DNA of 7,818 nt, from positions 1-7,818 of the forward strand of contig JAFKFE010000205.1 of assembly GCA_017308345.1 (NCBI GenBank), given 5' to 3'. Positions 1 to 5,982 of the stretch are shown here, one piece after another. Numbering within the stretch: the first letter of the stretch is position 1; the number at the start of each line of letters is the position of its first letter. This stretch comes from Alphaproteobacteria bacterium (GTDB taxonomy: Bacteria > Pseudomonadota > Alphaproteobacteria > Rhizobiales > Rhizobiaceae). The position numbers and the translations under genes were made by a program. Under the pieces are notes generated by a model. The model saw only the letters and a list, made by a program, of their open reading frames with translations. It ran no database searches and had not been told where the DNA came from.

Positions 1-274
1 GTCCCTGGCCACGATCGAGGACGACGCCGGCAACGAACACGACATCCTGCGCGACAACATGCCGTTCGGTCGCCCCGGGCAGAACGAGTTCGGCACCTAT
101 TTCATCGGCTACACGCGCTATCTGTGGGTGATCGAGAAAATGCTGCAGCGCATGTATGTCGGCGAGCCGCCCGGCGCCTACGACCGGCTGCTCGACTTCT
201 CCACCCCGCATACCGGCACGACGTTCTTCGCGCCGACGCGGCCGATGCTGCAGAAGCTTGCCGACGAAGCGTAG
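1..274 (+). CDS. DyP-type peroxidase, C-terminal part (5' end outside window)
   Basis: The frame is open from base 2 to the TAG at 272-274, giving about 90 C-terminal residues. DyP-type peroxidases are heme enzymes that use hydrogen peroxide to oxidise dyes, phenolics or other donors. The visible tail has the family's closing pattern: NMPFG, then GTYFIGYTR, then MLQRMYVGEPPGAYDRLLD and DFSTPHTGTTFFAP. The heme-binding GxxDG motif and the proximal histidine lie upstream, so catalytic competence cannot be judged. The gene ends 16 bp before the stop of the convergent flavoprotein gene. No Tat signal or encapsulin-targeting context can be assessed from this fragment. Family assignment rests on remembered C-terminal motifs; subclass B-like is only a guess. 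Confidence 0.85.
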   Translation, partial: SLATIEDDAGNEHDILRDNMPFGRPGQNEFGTYFIGYTRYLWVIEKMLQRMYVGEPPGAYDRLLDFSTPHTGTTFFAPTRPMLQKLADEA

Positions 275-290
275 GCTCCAGGCCTGCGGA

Positions 291-1706
291 CTATCCGGCC
301 CCGGGCAAGATCTTGCCCGGGTTCATGATGTTCAACGGATCGAGCGCCTGCTTGATCGTGCGCATGATGTCGACGCCATGGCCGAGTTCGCGCCTCAGGA
401 AGCCGACCTTGCCCTGGCCGATTCCGTGCTCGCCCGTGCAGGTGCCGTCCATGGCGATGGCGCGCATGTTGAGCCGGGCGACGAATTCCTCGCACCGGGC
501 GATCTCCTGGGGATCGTTCACGTCCATCAGCACCAGGGTATGGAAATTGCCGTCGCCGGCATGGCCGACGATGGGTGCCACCAGCCCCATCTCGGCGATA
601 TCGGCCTCGGTCTCGGTGACGCATTCGGCCAGCCGCGAGATCGGCACGCAGACATCGGTCGAAAGCCCCTTGGCGCCGGGCCGCAGCGTCAGCGACGACC
701 AGTAGGCGTCATGCCGCGCCTTCCAGAGCTTCGTCCGCTCCTCGGCGACGCTGGTCCACAGGAACGGCCCGCCGCCATTCTCCTCGGCGATCATGCCGAA
801 GGTTTCGGCCTGCTCGGCGACGCCCGCGTCGCTGCCGTGAAATTCGACGAACAGGCACGGGCTTTCCGGATAGTCGAGCTTGGAATAGTTCTTCATCGCC
901 CGCATCTGCAGCGCGTTGACCAGTTCGATCCGCGCCACGGGAATGCCCATCTGGATGGTCGCGATCACCGTGTTGCAGGCAGCCTCGAGGCTCGGGAACG
1001 GGCAGACGCCGCCGGAGATCGCCTGCGGAATGCCCTGCAGGCGCAGGGTCAGCGATGTGATGACGCCGAGCGTGCCTTCGGAGCCGACCAGAAGCCGGGT
1101 CAGGTCGTAGCCGGCCGAACTTTTCTTCGCTCGCTTGCCGGTCGTCACCGTCTCGCCATCGGCCATGACGGCGGTCAAAGACAGCACGTTCTCGCGCATC
1201 GTGCCGTAGCGCACCGCGTTGGTGCCGGAAGCCCTGGTCGCCGCCATGCCGCCGAGCGACGCATTGGCGCCCGGATCGATCGGGAAGAAGAGGCCGGTGT
1301 CGCGCAGATGCCGGTTGAGATCCTCGCGCGTCACTCCTGGCTCCACCGTGCAGTCGAGGTCCTGCGGATTGACCGAAAGGATACGGTTCATGCGCGAGGT
1401 GTCGATCGAGATGCCGCCGCCCGGCGCATTGGTGTGGCCTTCGAGCGAGGAGCCGACGCCGAAGGCGATGACCGGCACGCGGTGCGCGGCGCATGCGCGC
1501 ACGATCTCCTGCACCTCGGCCGTGCTCTCCACAAAGGCGACGCCGTCCGGCGCCTGGGTCGGGATATAGGTTGTGGTGTGCGCATGCTGGCTTCGGATCG
1601 CCTCGCCGGTCTGAAAACGCTCGCCGAAGCGCTGCTTGAGGATGCCGAGCACCGCCGCGATGCCTTCCTCGTTGCGTTCGACGGGGTTGAGGTCGCTCAA
1701 AGCCAT
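291..1706 (-). CDS. FAD-binding D-lactate dehydrogenase (cytochrome)/GlcD-like oxidase
   Basis: This 471-aa flavoprotein of the vanillyl-alcohol oxidase/GlcD superfamily is expected to oxidise D-lactate or a related 2-hydroxy acid to the 2-oxo acid, passing electrons through FAD to cytochrome c or quinone. The FAD-binding half holds GVGSSLEGH (about residues 83-91), EPGVTREDL and DPGANASLGGMAATRASGTN (from about 144). The C-terminal FAD-oxidase domain holds GHAGDGNFH (381-389), EHGIGQGK (426-433) and NPGKILPG near the end. Motif order and length match mitochondrial LDHD closely, including STDVCVPISRL, so D-lactate dehydrogenase fits better than glycolate oxidase subunit GlcD. A GlcE/GlcF neighbour is not visible. 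The frame could extend to a GTG at 1736, but the ATG at 1706 follows a strong GGAGGA four bases upstream and is preferred. It is divergent from the thioesterase gene. Confidence 0.9.
   Translation of the reverse strand: MALSDLNPVERNEEGIAAVLGILKQRFGERFQTGEAIRSQHAHTTTYIPTQAPDGVAFVESTAEVQEIVRACAAHRVPVIAFGVGSSLEGHTNAPGGGISIDTSRMNRILSVNPQDLDCTVEPGVTREDLNRHLRDTGLFFPIDPGANASLGGMAATRASGTNAVRYGTMRENVLSLTAVMADGETVTTGKRAKKSSAGYDLTRLLVGSEGTLGVITSLTLRLQGIPQAISGGVCPFPSLEAACNTVIATIQMGIPVARIELVNALQMRAMKNYSKLDYPESPCLFVEFHGSDAGVAEQAETFGMIAEENGGGPFLWTSVAEERTKLWKARHDAYWSSLTLRPGAKGLSTDVCVPISRLAECVTETEADIAEMGLVAPIVGHAGDGNFHTLVLMDVNDPQEIARCEEFVARLNMRAIAMDGTCTGEHGIGQGKVGFLRRELGHGVDIMRTIKQALDPLNIMNPGKILPGAG
300..321. 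repeat. Perfect 22-bp palindrome in the 3' end of the flavoprotein gene
   Basis: Bases 300-310 (CCCGGGCAAGA) are exactly reverse-complementary to 311-321 (TCTTGCCCGGG). As RNA from either strand this folds into a 9-bp stem with a GATC loop. It lies inside the last codons of the minus-strand dehydrogenase (peptide NPGKILPG) and 26 bp past the stop of the convergent peroxidase gene, where a bidirectional transcription end point would be useful. No run of T follows on either strand, so it is not a textbook intrinsic terminator. It may be only a by-product of codon choice for a conserved peptide. Confidence 0.6.
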
Positions 1707-1764
1707 GAATTCCTCCGCGAATGGACCAGTGGCCACCCTTGTTATGCAGCTATGGATGGTGCCT

Positions 1765-1812
1765 AAAGCAATTCCAGGAAAGGTGTGAAGCGGTTTTCCG
1801 GCCGGAATTGCG
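1765..1812. repeat. Palindromic intergenic repeat-like element
   Basis: GCAATTCC at 1768-1775 is perfectly reverse-complemented by GGAATTGC at 1804-1811. Inside these arms GGAAA (1777-1781) pairs with TTTCC (1795-1799), so the whole block folds into an interrupted stem with a loop around GGTGTGAAGCGGT. From memory, a near-identical motif (CAATTCCAGGAAAAGTG followed by a GCGGTTTTCCG core) is dispersed in intergenic regions of Mesorhizobium, Rhizobium and relatives. No second copy exists in this window to prove repetition. It sits between the divergent starts of the dehydrogenase and thioesterase genes and so may affect either promoter. Confidence 0.65.
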
Positions 1813-1871
1813 CCAATCTTATGAGAACCTCACCAACCACGCTCTGTCCAGCGACGATCAAGGAAAACCAG

Positions 1872-2357
1872 ATGATCATCCCCGCCCCCTTCATTTCCGA
1901 CCCGATGGGCATCGAGAAGGACTGGATCGACTATAACGGCCATCTCAACATGGCCTATTACAACGTGCTGTTCGACCGCTGTTCGGACGAGGCCTTCGAG
2001 ATGATGGGCATGGGGCCGAACTACGCAAGGGATCGCCGCCTCACCATCTACACGGCCGAAGTCCATGTCTGCTACGTCCAGGAACTGCACCTCGACCACA
2101 AGGTGAAGGTCTCGTTCCAGCTCATCGACCATGACGAGAAGCGGCTGAGGGCCTATCAGGAAATCCGCCATGTCGACGGCTGGCTGGCCGCCACGTCCGA
2201 GCAGCTTTCGCTGCATGTCGACATGGCCGGGCCGAGGGTCGCCCCCTTCCCTGCCGACGTGATGGCCAAGGTCGAAGCGGTGCGCGCCGCCCACGCCGGT
2301 CTGCCGATGCCGGAGCGCGCCGGCCGCTCGATCGGCATCAAGCGCAAGAGCGCTTGA
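1872..2357 (+). CDS. Hot-dog fold acyl-CoA thioesterase (4HBT/YbgC-like)
   Basis: This 161-aa protein is the usual size for a single hot-dog domain thioesterase that hydrolyses acyl-CoA to acid plus CoA, usually as a cytoplasmic oligomer. The signature is at the N-terminus: WIDYNGHLNMAYYNVLFD (from residue 18), where Asp20 and GHLN (23-26) match the catalytic Asp and start of the central helix in the 4-hydroxybenzoyl-CoA thioesterase family. The strands then run through YTAEVHVCYVQEL, HKVKVSFQLIDHD, RLRAYQEIRH and ATSEQLSLHVDM. The PFPADV and C-terminal pattern recall thioesterases fused to or encoded near carnitine dehydrogenase (betainyl-CoA thioesterase), but no carnitine gene is present here, so substrate is open. 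The ATG at 1872 follows AAGGAAA; an ATG at 1785 would start inside the repeat element and adds an unconvincing leader. Confidence 0.82.
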   Translation: MIIPAPFISDPMGIEKDWIDYNGHLNMAYYNVLFDRCSDEAFEMMGMGPNYARDRRLTIYTAEVHVCYVQELHLDHKVKVSFQLIDHDEKRLRAYQEIRHVDGWLAATSEQLSLHVDMAGPRVAPFPADVMAKVEAVRAAHAGLPMPERAGRSIGIKRKSA

Positions 2358-2373
2358 AGCACCCCGACGCCCG

Positions 2374-2398
2374 CGTTAACCTTACCAAGGTTTTAACG
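2374..2398. terminator. Hairpin downstream of the thioesterase gene, possible terminator
   Basis: CGTTAA (2374-2379) pairs with TTAACG (2393-2398), and CCTT (2380-2383) pairs with AAGG (2387-2390), leaving a three-base loop and a two-T bulge. It begins 17 bases after the thioesterase stop. It is AT-rich compared with its surroundings and lacks a trailing T-run, so termination is only a suggestion. A role as an operator for the small downstream gene is equally possible. Confidence 0.35.
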
Positions 2399-2502
2399 TG
2401 AACAAGCCGCATGAGTCCGTTGAACGACTCAGCGGCGTGTTCGAAAACCGCCGTACCGGGTTGCGCACGGGCGGCTGGCGGAATGCGGTGCGAGGACAGT
2501 GC

Positions 2503-2700
2503 ATGAAAACCGACATCAAGGTCGAGGTGGAGCGCTTGGCGGCCGATCCACGCATCACCGACTATGATTTCTGGCGATCGCTGAAGAACGTCAACAACGA
2601 GATTTTCCACATCGCCAACAACAACGAGCCTATCCCGTTCGACATGATCCGCTGGCGCGCGATTTTGACCCAGGCGCGCATGCGGCGCGGCCACGCCTGA
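2503..2700 (+). CDS. Small conserved-looking hypothetical protein (65 aa)
   Basis: I do not recognise a named family. The protein is soluble, with no signal peptide or membrane segment, and mixed charge. It starts MKTDIKVEVERLAADPRITD and continues with YDFWRSLKNVNNEIFHIANN, a Pro-containing stretch (NEPIPFDMIRW) and a basic tail (QARMRRGHA). The balanced, Trp- and Phe-containing composition looks like a real folded protein. The ATG at 2503 has GAGGACA about six bases upstream. A GTG at 2398 opens the same frame and has AAGG upstream, but it would overlap the hairpin, and the 35 extra residues look non-coding. It lies 145 bp after the thioesterase stop and converges on the Lrp gene with a 32-bp gap. 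Confidence 0.6.
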   Translation: MKTDIKVEVERLAADPRITDYDFWRSLKNVNNEIFHIANNNEPIPFDMIRWRAILTQARMRRGHA

Positions 2701-2732
2701 TTCGTCTCATTGCCCCCATCATCCCTGGCCGA

Positions 2733-3209
2733 TCATCTCTGCTTGAACCCTCCGAGCGGCGAGCGCGGCTCGACCGGTGACGACTGGATGATGGCGGTGT
2801 TGGTCATCGCATGGGGGATGATCCGGTCGATCACGCGCTCGAGTTCGCTCACCGAGCCGACATGGGCGAGCGCGATGAAACAGTCTTCGCCGGTCACCCG
2901 GTCGCATTGCGCGATTTCCGGCAGTTCGCGGATGATCTCCGCCACCACTGAAAGCTGCCCCGGCACCGGCCTTATTCTGAGCCATGCCGACAGCTTCAGC
3001 CCAAGCGCCGCCGGGTTGATCCTGACCGTGTAGGCCTCGATCACGCTGTTTTCCTGCAGCTTGCGGATGCGCTCCGCCACGCTCGGCGCCGACAGCCCGA
3101 CCCCGCGCGCCAATTCCGCCGTGCTGATGCGCGCGTCCTTTTCCAGCAGCCGCAGGATCTTCAGATCCGTGGCGTCCAGGTCAGCATTTTCATTTCGAAG
3201 GTTTTTCAA
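2733..3209 (-). CDS. Lrp/AsnC family transcriptional regulator
   Basis: This 158-aa protein has the standard size and two-domain plan of feast/famine regulators. The N-terminal winged helix-turn-helix covers about residues 12-60: DLKILRLLEKDARISTAELA, then GVGLSAPSVAERIRKLQ with the recognition helix, then VIEAYTVRINPAALGL. The C-terminal ligand-binding RAM domain follows, with the VTGEDCFIALAHVGSVSELE segment (about 105-124) that forms the effector pocket and oligomer interface. Lrp proteins bind as dimers to octamers and often sense an amino acid. The start is TTG at 3207-3209, supported by AAGGAAA about seven bases upstream; the nearby ATGs are out of frame. It is divergent from the EamA exporter gene with an 88-bp spacer, so control of that exporter, plus autoregulation, is the likely job (inference). 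The effector cannot be read from sequence. Confidence 0.9.
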   Translation of the reverse strand: MKNLRNENADLDATDLKILRLLEKDARISTAELARGVGLSAPSVAERIRKLQENSVIEAYTVRINPAALGLKLSAWLRIRPVPGQLSVVAEIIRELPEIAQCDRVTGEDCFIALAHVGSVSELERVIDRIIPHAMTNTAIIQSSPVEPRSPLGGFKQR

Positions 3210-3218
3210 CGTGATTTC

Positions 3219-3232
3219 CTTCCATCAGGAAG
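3219..3232 (-). promoter_or_regulatory. Small hairpin covering the Lrp gene ribosome binding site
   Basis: CTTCC (3219-3223) is reverse-complementary to GGAAG (3228-3232) with a four-base loop. In the Lrp transcript the hairpin's 3' arm is part of the GGAAGG Shine-Dalgarno region just before the TTG start, so folding would mask it. The stem is only five pairs. It could equally be a half-symmetric protein-binding site in the shared spacer. Confidence 0.3.
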
Positions 3233-3262
3233 AAGATAGGTCACAGAGCCATTCATCCAACA

Positions 3263-3298
3263 TATGATCCGCGATTTTCACCTGCGATAATGCCTGCA
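3263..3298 (+). promoter_or_regulatory. Candidate promoter for the EamA exporter, possibly leaderless
   Basis: GATAAT at 3286-3291 is a good -10 hexamer. With standard spacing, transcription would start at about 3297-3299, on or beside the ATG at 3298. No Shine-Dalgarno sequence precedes that ATG. The place where a -35 should lie (about 3263-3268, TATGAT) is poor, which would suit an activator-dependent promoter, for example one needing the divergent Lrp protein. This is based on hexamer inspection only. Confidence 0.35.
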
Positions 3299-4227
3299 TG
3301 AAAGCTCGAACGCAAATTCCAGTTGCGAGCCTGGCCGCCAGTGATGCCGATGCGCGCCCCGCCCTCGCCGGCCCCACCACATTTGCCGGAACGGCCGACG
3401 CGTTGCCGCCGTATGTCTGGTTCTGCGTCAGCGCCGTGTTCCACTATCTCGGACCGGCCTTCGCCGTGCTGCTTTTCGCCGAGGTCGGCGTGCTCGGCAT
3501 GGCCTGGCTGCGCATCGCCACAGCCGCCCTCATCTTCGCTCCTTTGACCAGGCCCTGGCGCGTTTTCGCCAGCGCGGATCGCGCTCAGCGGCTCCTGCTG
3601 CTGGCTTTCGGCGCCTGTCTGGCGGTGATGAACTGCTCCTTCTATCTCGCGCTCGACCGCCTGCCGATCTCGCTGGTGGCGGCGATCGAATTCGTCGGCA
3701 CGATCGCAGTCGCGCTCGTTGGCCTGCGCAACCGGCGCAACTTTGCGGCGCTCGCTGTTGCCGTCGTCGGCACCCTGCTGCTCATCGACGTGAAATGGTC
3801 GAGTGATCCGGTCGGCCTGTTCTGGGCCTTTCTCAACGGCGCTCTGTTCGTCGGCTATATCGTGATCGGTCACCGTGTCGCCCGGACCGGCATCGGCATT
3901 GCCGGTCTCGGTGCCGCCATGGCGATCGCGTTCCTTGTCGTGTTGCCCGTCGGCTTCCGCGAGGCGCTGCCCGCCTTCTCGTCGCCGCGACTGCTCGTCG
4001 CGGCGATCGGTGTCGGCGTCTGCTCCTCGGTCATCCCTTACATCTGCGACCAACTCGCCATGGCGCGGCTGCCACGCGCGAGCTTCGCGCTGATGCTGTC
4101 GCTGCTGCCGCTGACCGCGACGCTGATCGGCGTCATCGTGCTGCGGCAGGTTCCCGCTCTCAGCGATTGCCTCGGCATAGCGCTGGTCGTGACGGGCGTC
4201 GCCATCCACAAGCCGGCGCGGGAATGA
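3298..4227 (+). CDS. EamA/DMT family exporter, RhtA-like (probable amino-acid efflux)
   Basis: This 309-aa inner-membrane protein has about ten hydrophobic helices, roughly at residues 38-60, 65-83, 98-117, 122-142, 148-164, 172-191, 198-220, 231-252, 261-283 and 288-304. That is the two-times-five repeat of drug/metabolite transporters. ISLVAAIEFVGTIAVALVG (about 124-142) and the second-repeat LPRASFALMLSLLPLTATLI (about 258-277) resemble threonine/homoserine exporter RhtA, which pumps small amino acids out using the proton gradient. The divergent Lrp regulator supports amino-acid export, but the substrate is not proven. The first 37 residues are Ala-rich and precede the first helix. The ATG has no visible Shine-Dalgarno sequence, so a leaderless start or an internal TTG at residue 36 (just before the first helix) should be considered. 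It ends 33 bp from the convergent hydrolase stop. Confidence 0.85.
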   Translation: MKARTQIPVASLAASDADARPALAGPTTFAGTADALPPYVWFCVSAVFHYLGPAFAVLLFAEVGVLGMAWLRIATAALIFAPLTRPWRVFASADRAQRLLLLAFGACLAVMNCSFYLALDRLPISLVAAIEFVGTIAVALVGLRNRRNFAALAVAVVGTLLLIDVKWSSDPVGLFWAFLNGALFVGYIVIGHRVARTGIGIAGLGAAMAIAFLVVLPVGFREALPAFSSPRLLVAAIGVGVCSSVIPYICDQLAMARLPRASFALMLSLLPLTATLIGVIVLRQVPALSDCLGIALVVTGVAIHKPARE

Positions 4228-4260
4228 TCCATCGACGGCGCTTCGGAAGCACGTTGGGAT

Positions 4261-5175
4261 TCAGGTCAGCTTTTGCCTCAGGAAAGCGATCGTCCGGCCC
4301 CAGGCGAGATCGGCGGCCTTCTTGTCGTAGCGCGCGGCCGATGTGTCGTTGTTGAAGGCGTGGTTGGCGCCCTCATAGACATAGACCTCGTATTCGACAT
4401 GCGCGGCGTCAAGCGCCTTCTTGTAGGCATCGATGCCGGCATTGGTGCGCGTGTCGAGCCCGGCATAGTGGAGGAGCAGCGGCGCCTTGATCTTCGCGGC
4501 GTCCTCGGCCTTGGGCTGCATGCCGTAATAGGCGACGCCGGCGCTGAGATCGGGCGCATGGACGGCAAGCTGGTTGACCGCGCCGCCGCCCCAGCAGAAG
4601 CCGACCGCCCCGACCTTGCCGTTGCCGTCCTTGAGGCTCTTGAGATAGGCGATCGTCGCCACGCCGTCGGCCGCGACCTGAGCCGCGTCGAGCTTGGTGA
4701 ACATGTCGCGCGCCTTGTCCTCGTCGGAAGGCGTGCCGCCAAGCGGCGACAGGAAGTCCGGCGCGAGCGCGACGAACCCTTCCAGCGCCACGCGCCGGGC
4801 GACATCGCGGATATGCGGGTTCAGCCCCCTGTTCTCGTGGATAACGATGACGGTGCCGGGCTTGCCCGACAGGTCGGCCGGCTTGACCAGGTAGCCTTTC
4901 ATCTCGCCGCTTGAGCCGGGATAGGTGATGTCCTCGCCCTTAACGCGGCTGTCGTCCTCGGCGACGATCGCCGCCTGGGCGGAATTGGCTGCCAGCATCG
5001 GCGCGATCGCGGCCGCCGCGGCGCCCGAACCCGCCAGTTTCGTCAGTTGCTCCATGAAGCGGCGCCGGTCGAGCGTCAGATGCGTGTATTCGTCATAGGC
5101 ATCGATCATCGCCTGAGTGATGGGTTGCGTGATGATAGGTTGCGTGACGACGGGCTTGGCAACGGGTCCGGTCAT
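4261..5175 (-). CDS. Dienelactone hydrolase family protein with Tat signal
   Basis: This 304-aa alpha/beta hydrolase belongs to the dienelactone hydrolase family, whose members open enol-lactones in chlorocatechol breakdown or act on other esters. The catalytic set is visible: Glu114 in IHENRGL, nucleophile Cys194 in GFCWGGG, Asp241 in AGLDTRTN and His272 in GANHAFNND. At residues 36-68 there is a twin-arginine signal, DRRRFMEQL followed by an Ala-rich hydrophobic stretch ending AQA, so export to the periplasm in folded form is expected. The twin arginines sit unusually far in (37-39) because a TQPI-repeat leader precedes them. The ATG at 5175 has GAGGA about six bases upstream; the ATG at 5109 would give a normal-length Tat signal but has only a weak AGG. 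No catechol pathway genes are nearby, so a degradative substrate is not supported. Confidence 0.88.
   Translation of the reverse strand: MTGPVAKPVVTQPIITQPITQAMIDAYDEYTHLTLDRRRFMEQLTKLAGSGAAAAAIAPMLAANSAQAAIVAEDDSRVKGEDITYPGSSGEMKGYLVKPADLSGKPGTVIVIHENRGLNPHIRDVARRVALEGFVALAPDFLSPLGGTPSDEDKARDMFTKLDAAQVAADGVATIAYLKSLKDGNGKVGAVGFCWGGGAVNQLAVHAPDLSAGVAYYGMQPKAEDAAKIKAPLLLHYAGLDTRTNAGIDAYKKALDAAHVEYEVYVYEGANHAFNNDTSAARYDKKAADLAWGRTIAFLRQKLT
5123..5152. repeat. 15-bp tandem repeat at the 5' end of the hydrolase gene
   Basis: GGTTGCGTGA occurs at 5123-5132 and again at 5138-5147, a period of 15 bp or five codons. On the coding (minus) strand it writes the peptide repeat ITQPI/ITQP ahead of the Tat motif. 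The period keeps the frame, so copy number could change without breaking the gene. Confidence 0.6.
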
Positions 5176-5410
5176 GGCTGTCCTCGACGATCGATGGGAT
5201 GATCCGCAAGATAGGTCCGAGAATAGCGTGGTCCAGTCAAGCCCGGGTGATGCTCCCCGCATGAGAGGGGCTTGGCGCGGGCTGCCCGCCGCGGCGGCGG
5301 CAGGCCAGGTTCATCACGTTTTGGTCATTTCCGAAAACCTTGATGATGCTGTAACATGGGGACGGGAAGCTGCGGCTCCGTCTGATCCGAATGACGAAAA
5401 AGGGAATGCC
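5176..5410. promoter_or_regulatory. Divergent spacer with GC-rich hairpin
   Basis: This 235-bp gap must hold promoters for the minus-strand hydrolase and the plus-strand hypothetical gene. A strong GC-rich inverted repeat lies at about 5282-5303: CTGCC and CGCCG pair with CGGCG and GGCAG around a short centre, with a two-base bulge. An AT-richer stretch at 5311-5357 is the best place for the plus-strand promoter. TTCCGA (5329-5334), 17 bases, then TAACAT (5352-5357) is one weak sigma-70-like option. Nothing here matches a promoter consensus well, and no small ORF is convincing. Confidence 0.35.
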
Positions 5411-5848
5411 ATGAACGTCCAGGACATCGTCAACACCGTCTCGCATAAGGCCGGGCTCGATCAGACGACGACGGAGAAGGTCGTCGGCACCATCTTCTCC
5501 GTGCTGGAGCACGAAGCGGAGGGCACCAGCGTTTCGTCCTTCTTCGCCCAGATCCCCGGCGCCAACGCGCTGGCCCAGAAATATGACGTGATGGCCGCCG
5601 GCGCGGCCGCCGGTTCCGGCGGCGGCCTGCTGTCCTCGCTGCAGGGCGCGCTTGGCGGCGTCCTCGGCGAGAAAGCCGGCGCGCTGATCAACGGCGTCGC
5701 CGCGCTCAAGGCGTCCGGCCTCGACATGGCGCAGATCCAGCAGGCCGGCGAAGCGCTGATCAAACAGGCCGAGGCGGCTGCCGGCCCGGACCTCACCAAC
5801 CAGGTCCTCGGCCAGGTGCCCGGGCTGAGGAGCCATCTCGGCCTCTAG
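5411..5848 (+). CDS. Hypothetical Gly/Ala-rich small protein (145 aa)
   Basis: I do not assign a named family with confidence; the layout loosely recalls small DUF2780/DUF937-like bacterial proteins. Residues 1-60 look helical and amphipathic (MNVQDIVNTVSHKAGLDQTT, then VVGTIFSVLEHEAEG and SSFFAQIPGANALAQKYDV). Residues 62-97 are a flexible or weakly hydrophobic Gly/Ala stretch (AAGSGGGLLSSLQGALGGVL), and residues 103-145 return to helix, ending QVPGLRSHLGL. There is no signal peptide or clear membrane segment, and no catalytic motif. The ATG at 5411 has AAGGGAA about four bases upstream; the same frame is open far upstream but that part is non-coding in character. It is followed by a hairpin and then uvrD in the same direction, 134 bp on. 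Codon use matches the neighbourhood. Confidence 0.75.
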   Translation: MNVQDIVNTVSHKAGLDQTTTEKVVGTIFSVLEHEAEGTSVSSFFAQIPGANALAQKYDVMAAGAAAGSGGGLLSSLQGALGGVLGEKAGALINGVAALKASGLDMAQIQQAGEALIKQAEAAAGPDLTNQVLGQVPGLRSHLGL

Positions 5849-5853
5849 CCGTC

Positions 5854-5871
5854 GGCCGCAATGTCGCGGCC
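5854..5871 (+). terminator. Hairpin after the 145-aa gene, possible terminator
   Basis: GGCCGC (5854-5859) pairs with GCGGCC (5866-5871) around a six-base loop, five bases after the stop codon. No T-run follows, but the position suits a transcription end or RNA 3'-end stabiliser. Two further short dyads lie behind it (GGGATTTCCC at 5875-5884 and CTGGCGCCAG at 5904-5913). Confidence 0.4.
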
Positions 5872-5957
5872 AATGGGATTTCCCCTGCCCTGCGCCTGTC
5901 AGGCTGGCGCCAGACACGCGAAACTGGAACAAAACGTAGACAGTTCTGGTCTTTCGC

Positions 5958-5979
5958 TCCCGAATCACTACATTCGGGA
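5958..5979 (+). promoter_or_regulatory. Hairpin directly before the uvrD start codon
   Basis: TCCCGAAT (5958-5965) is a perfect reverse complement of ATTCGGGA (5972-5979), with a CACTAC loop, ending three bases before the uvrD ATG. The only purine-rich ribosome-binding candidate (CGGGA) lies in its 3' arm, so the folded form would hide it. This could be translational control or an operator. No protein family is suggested by the sequence. Confidence 0.45.
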
Positions 5980-5982
5980 TCA

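Noticed and set aside
156..1766. Long 536-codon plus-strand open frame opposite the dehydrogenase gene.
   Set aside because: It is the antisense shadow of a well-recognised flavoprotein gene; its translation is Arg/His/Asp-rich without any motif.
2376..2396. CtrA-type box from the two TTAA motifs near 2376 and 2393.
   Set aside because: The CtrA consensus has TTAA-N7-TTAA; here the spacing is 13 bases, and the bases are explained by the hairpin.
3253..4209. 318-codon minus-strand open frame opposite the EamA exporter.
   Set aside because: The translation is repetitive and dominated by Arg, Asp, Glu, Gln and Gly, as expected opposite a hydrophobic membrane protein gene.
4228..4260. Terminator between the convergent exporter and hydrolase genes (GCTT-CGG-AAGC).
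   Set aside because: The stem has only four pairs with no T-run on either strand.
5922..5946. Possible LexA/SOS box upstream of uvrD: GAAC (5927-5930) and GTTC (5943-5946), with AACTG/CAGTT as a dyad.
   Set aside because: The alphaproteobacterial LexA site is a direct repeat GTTC-N7-GTTC. Here the second half at N7 spacing reads AGAC and the GTTC is inverted at a wrong distance, so it is not a credible box.
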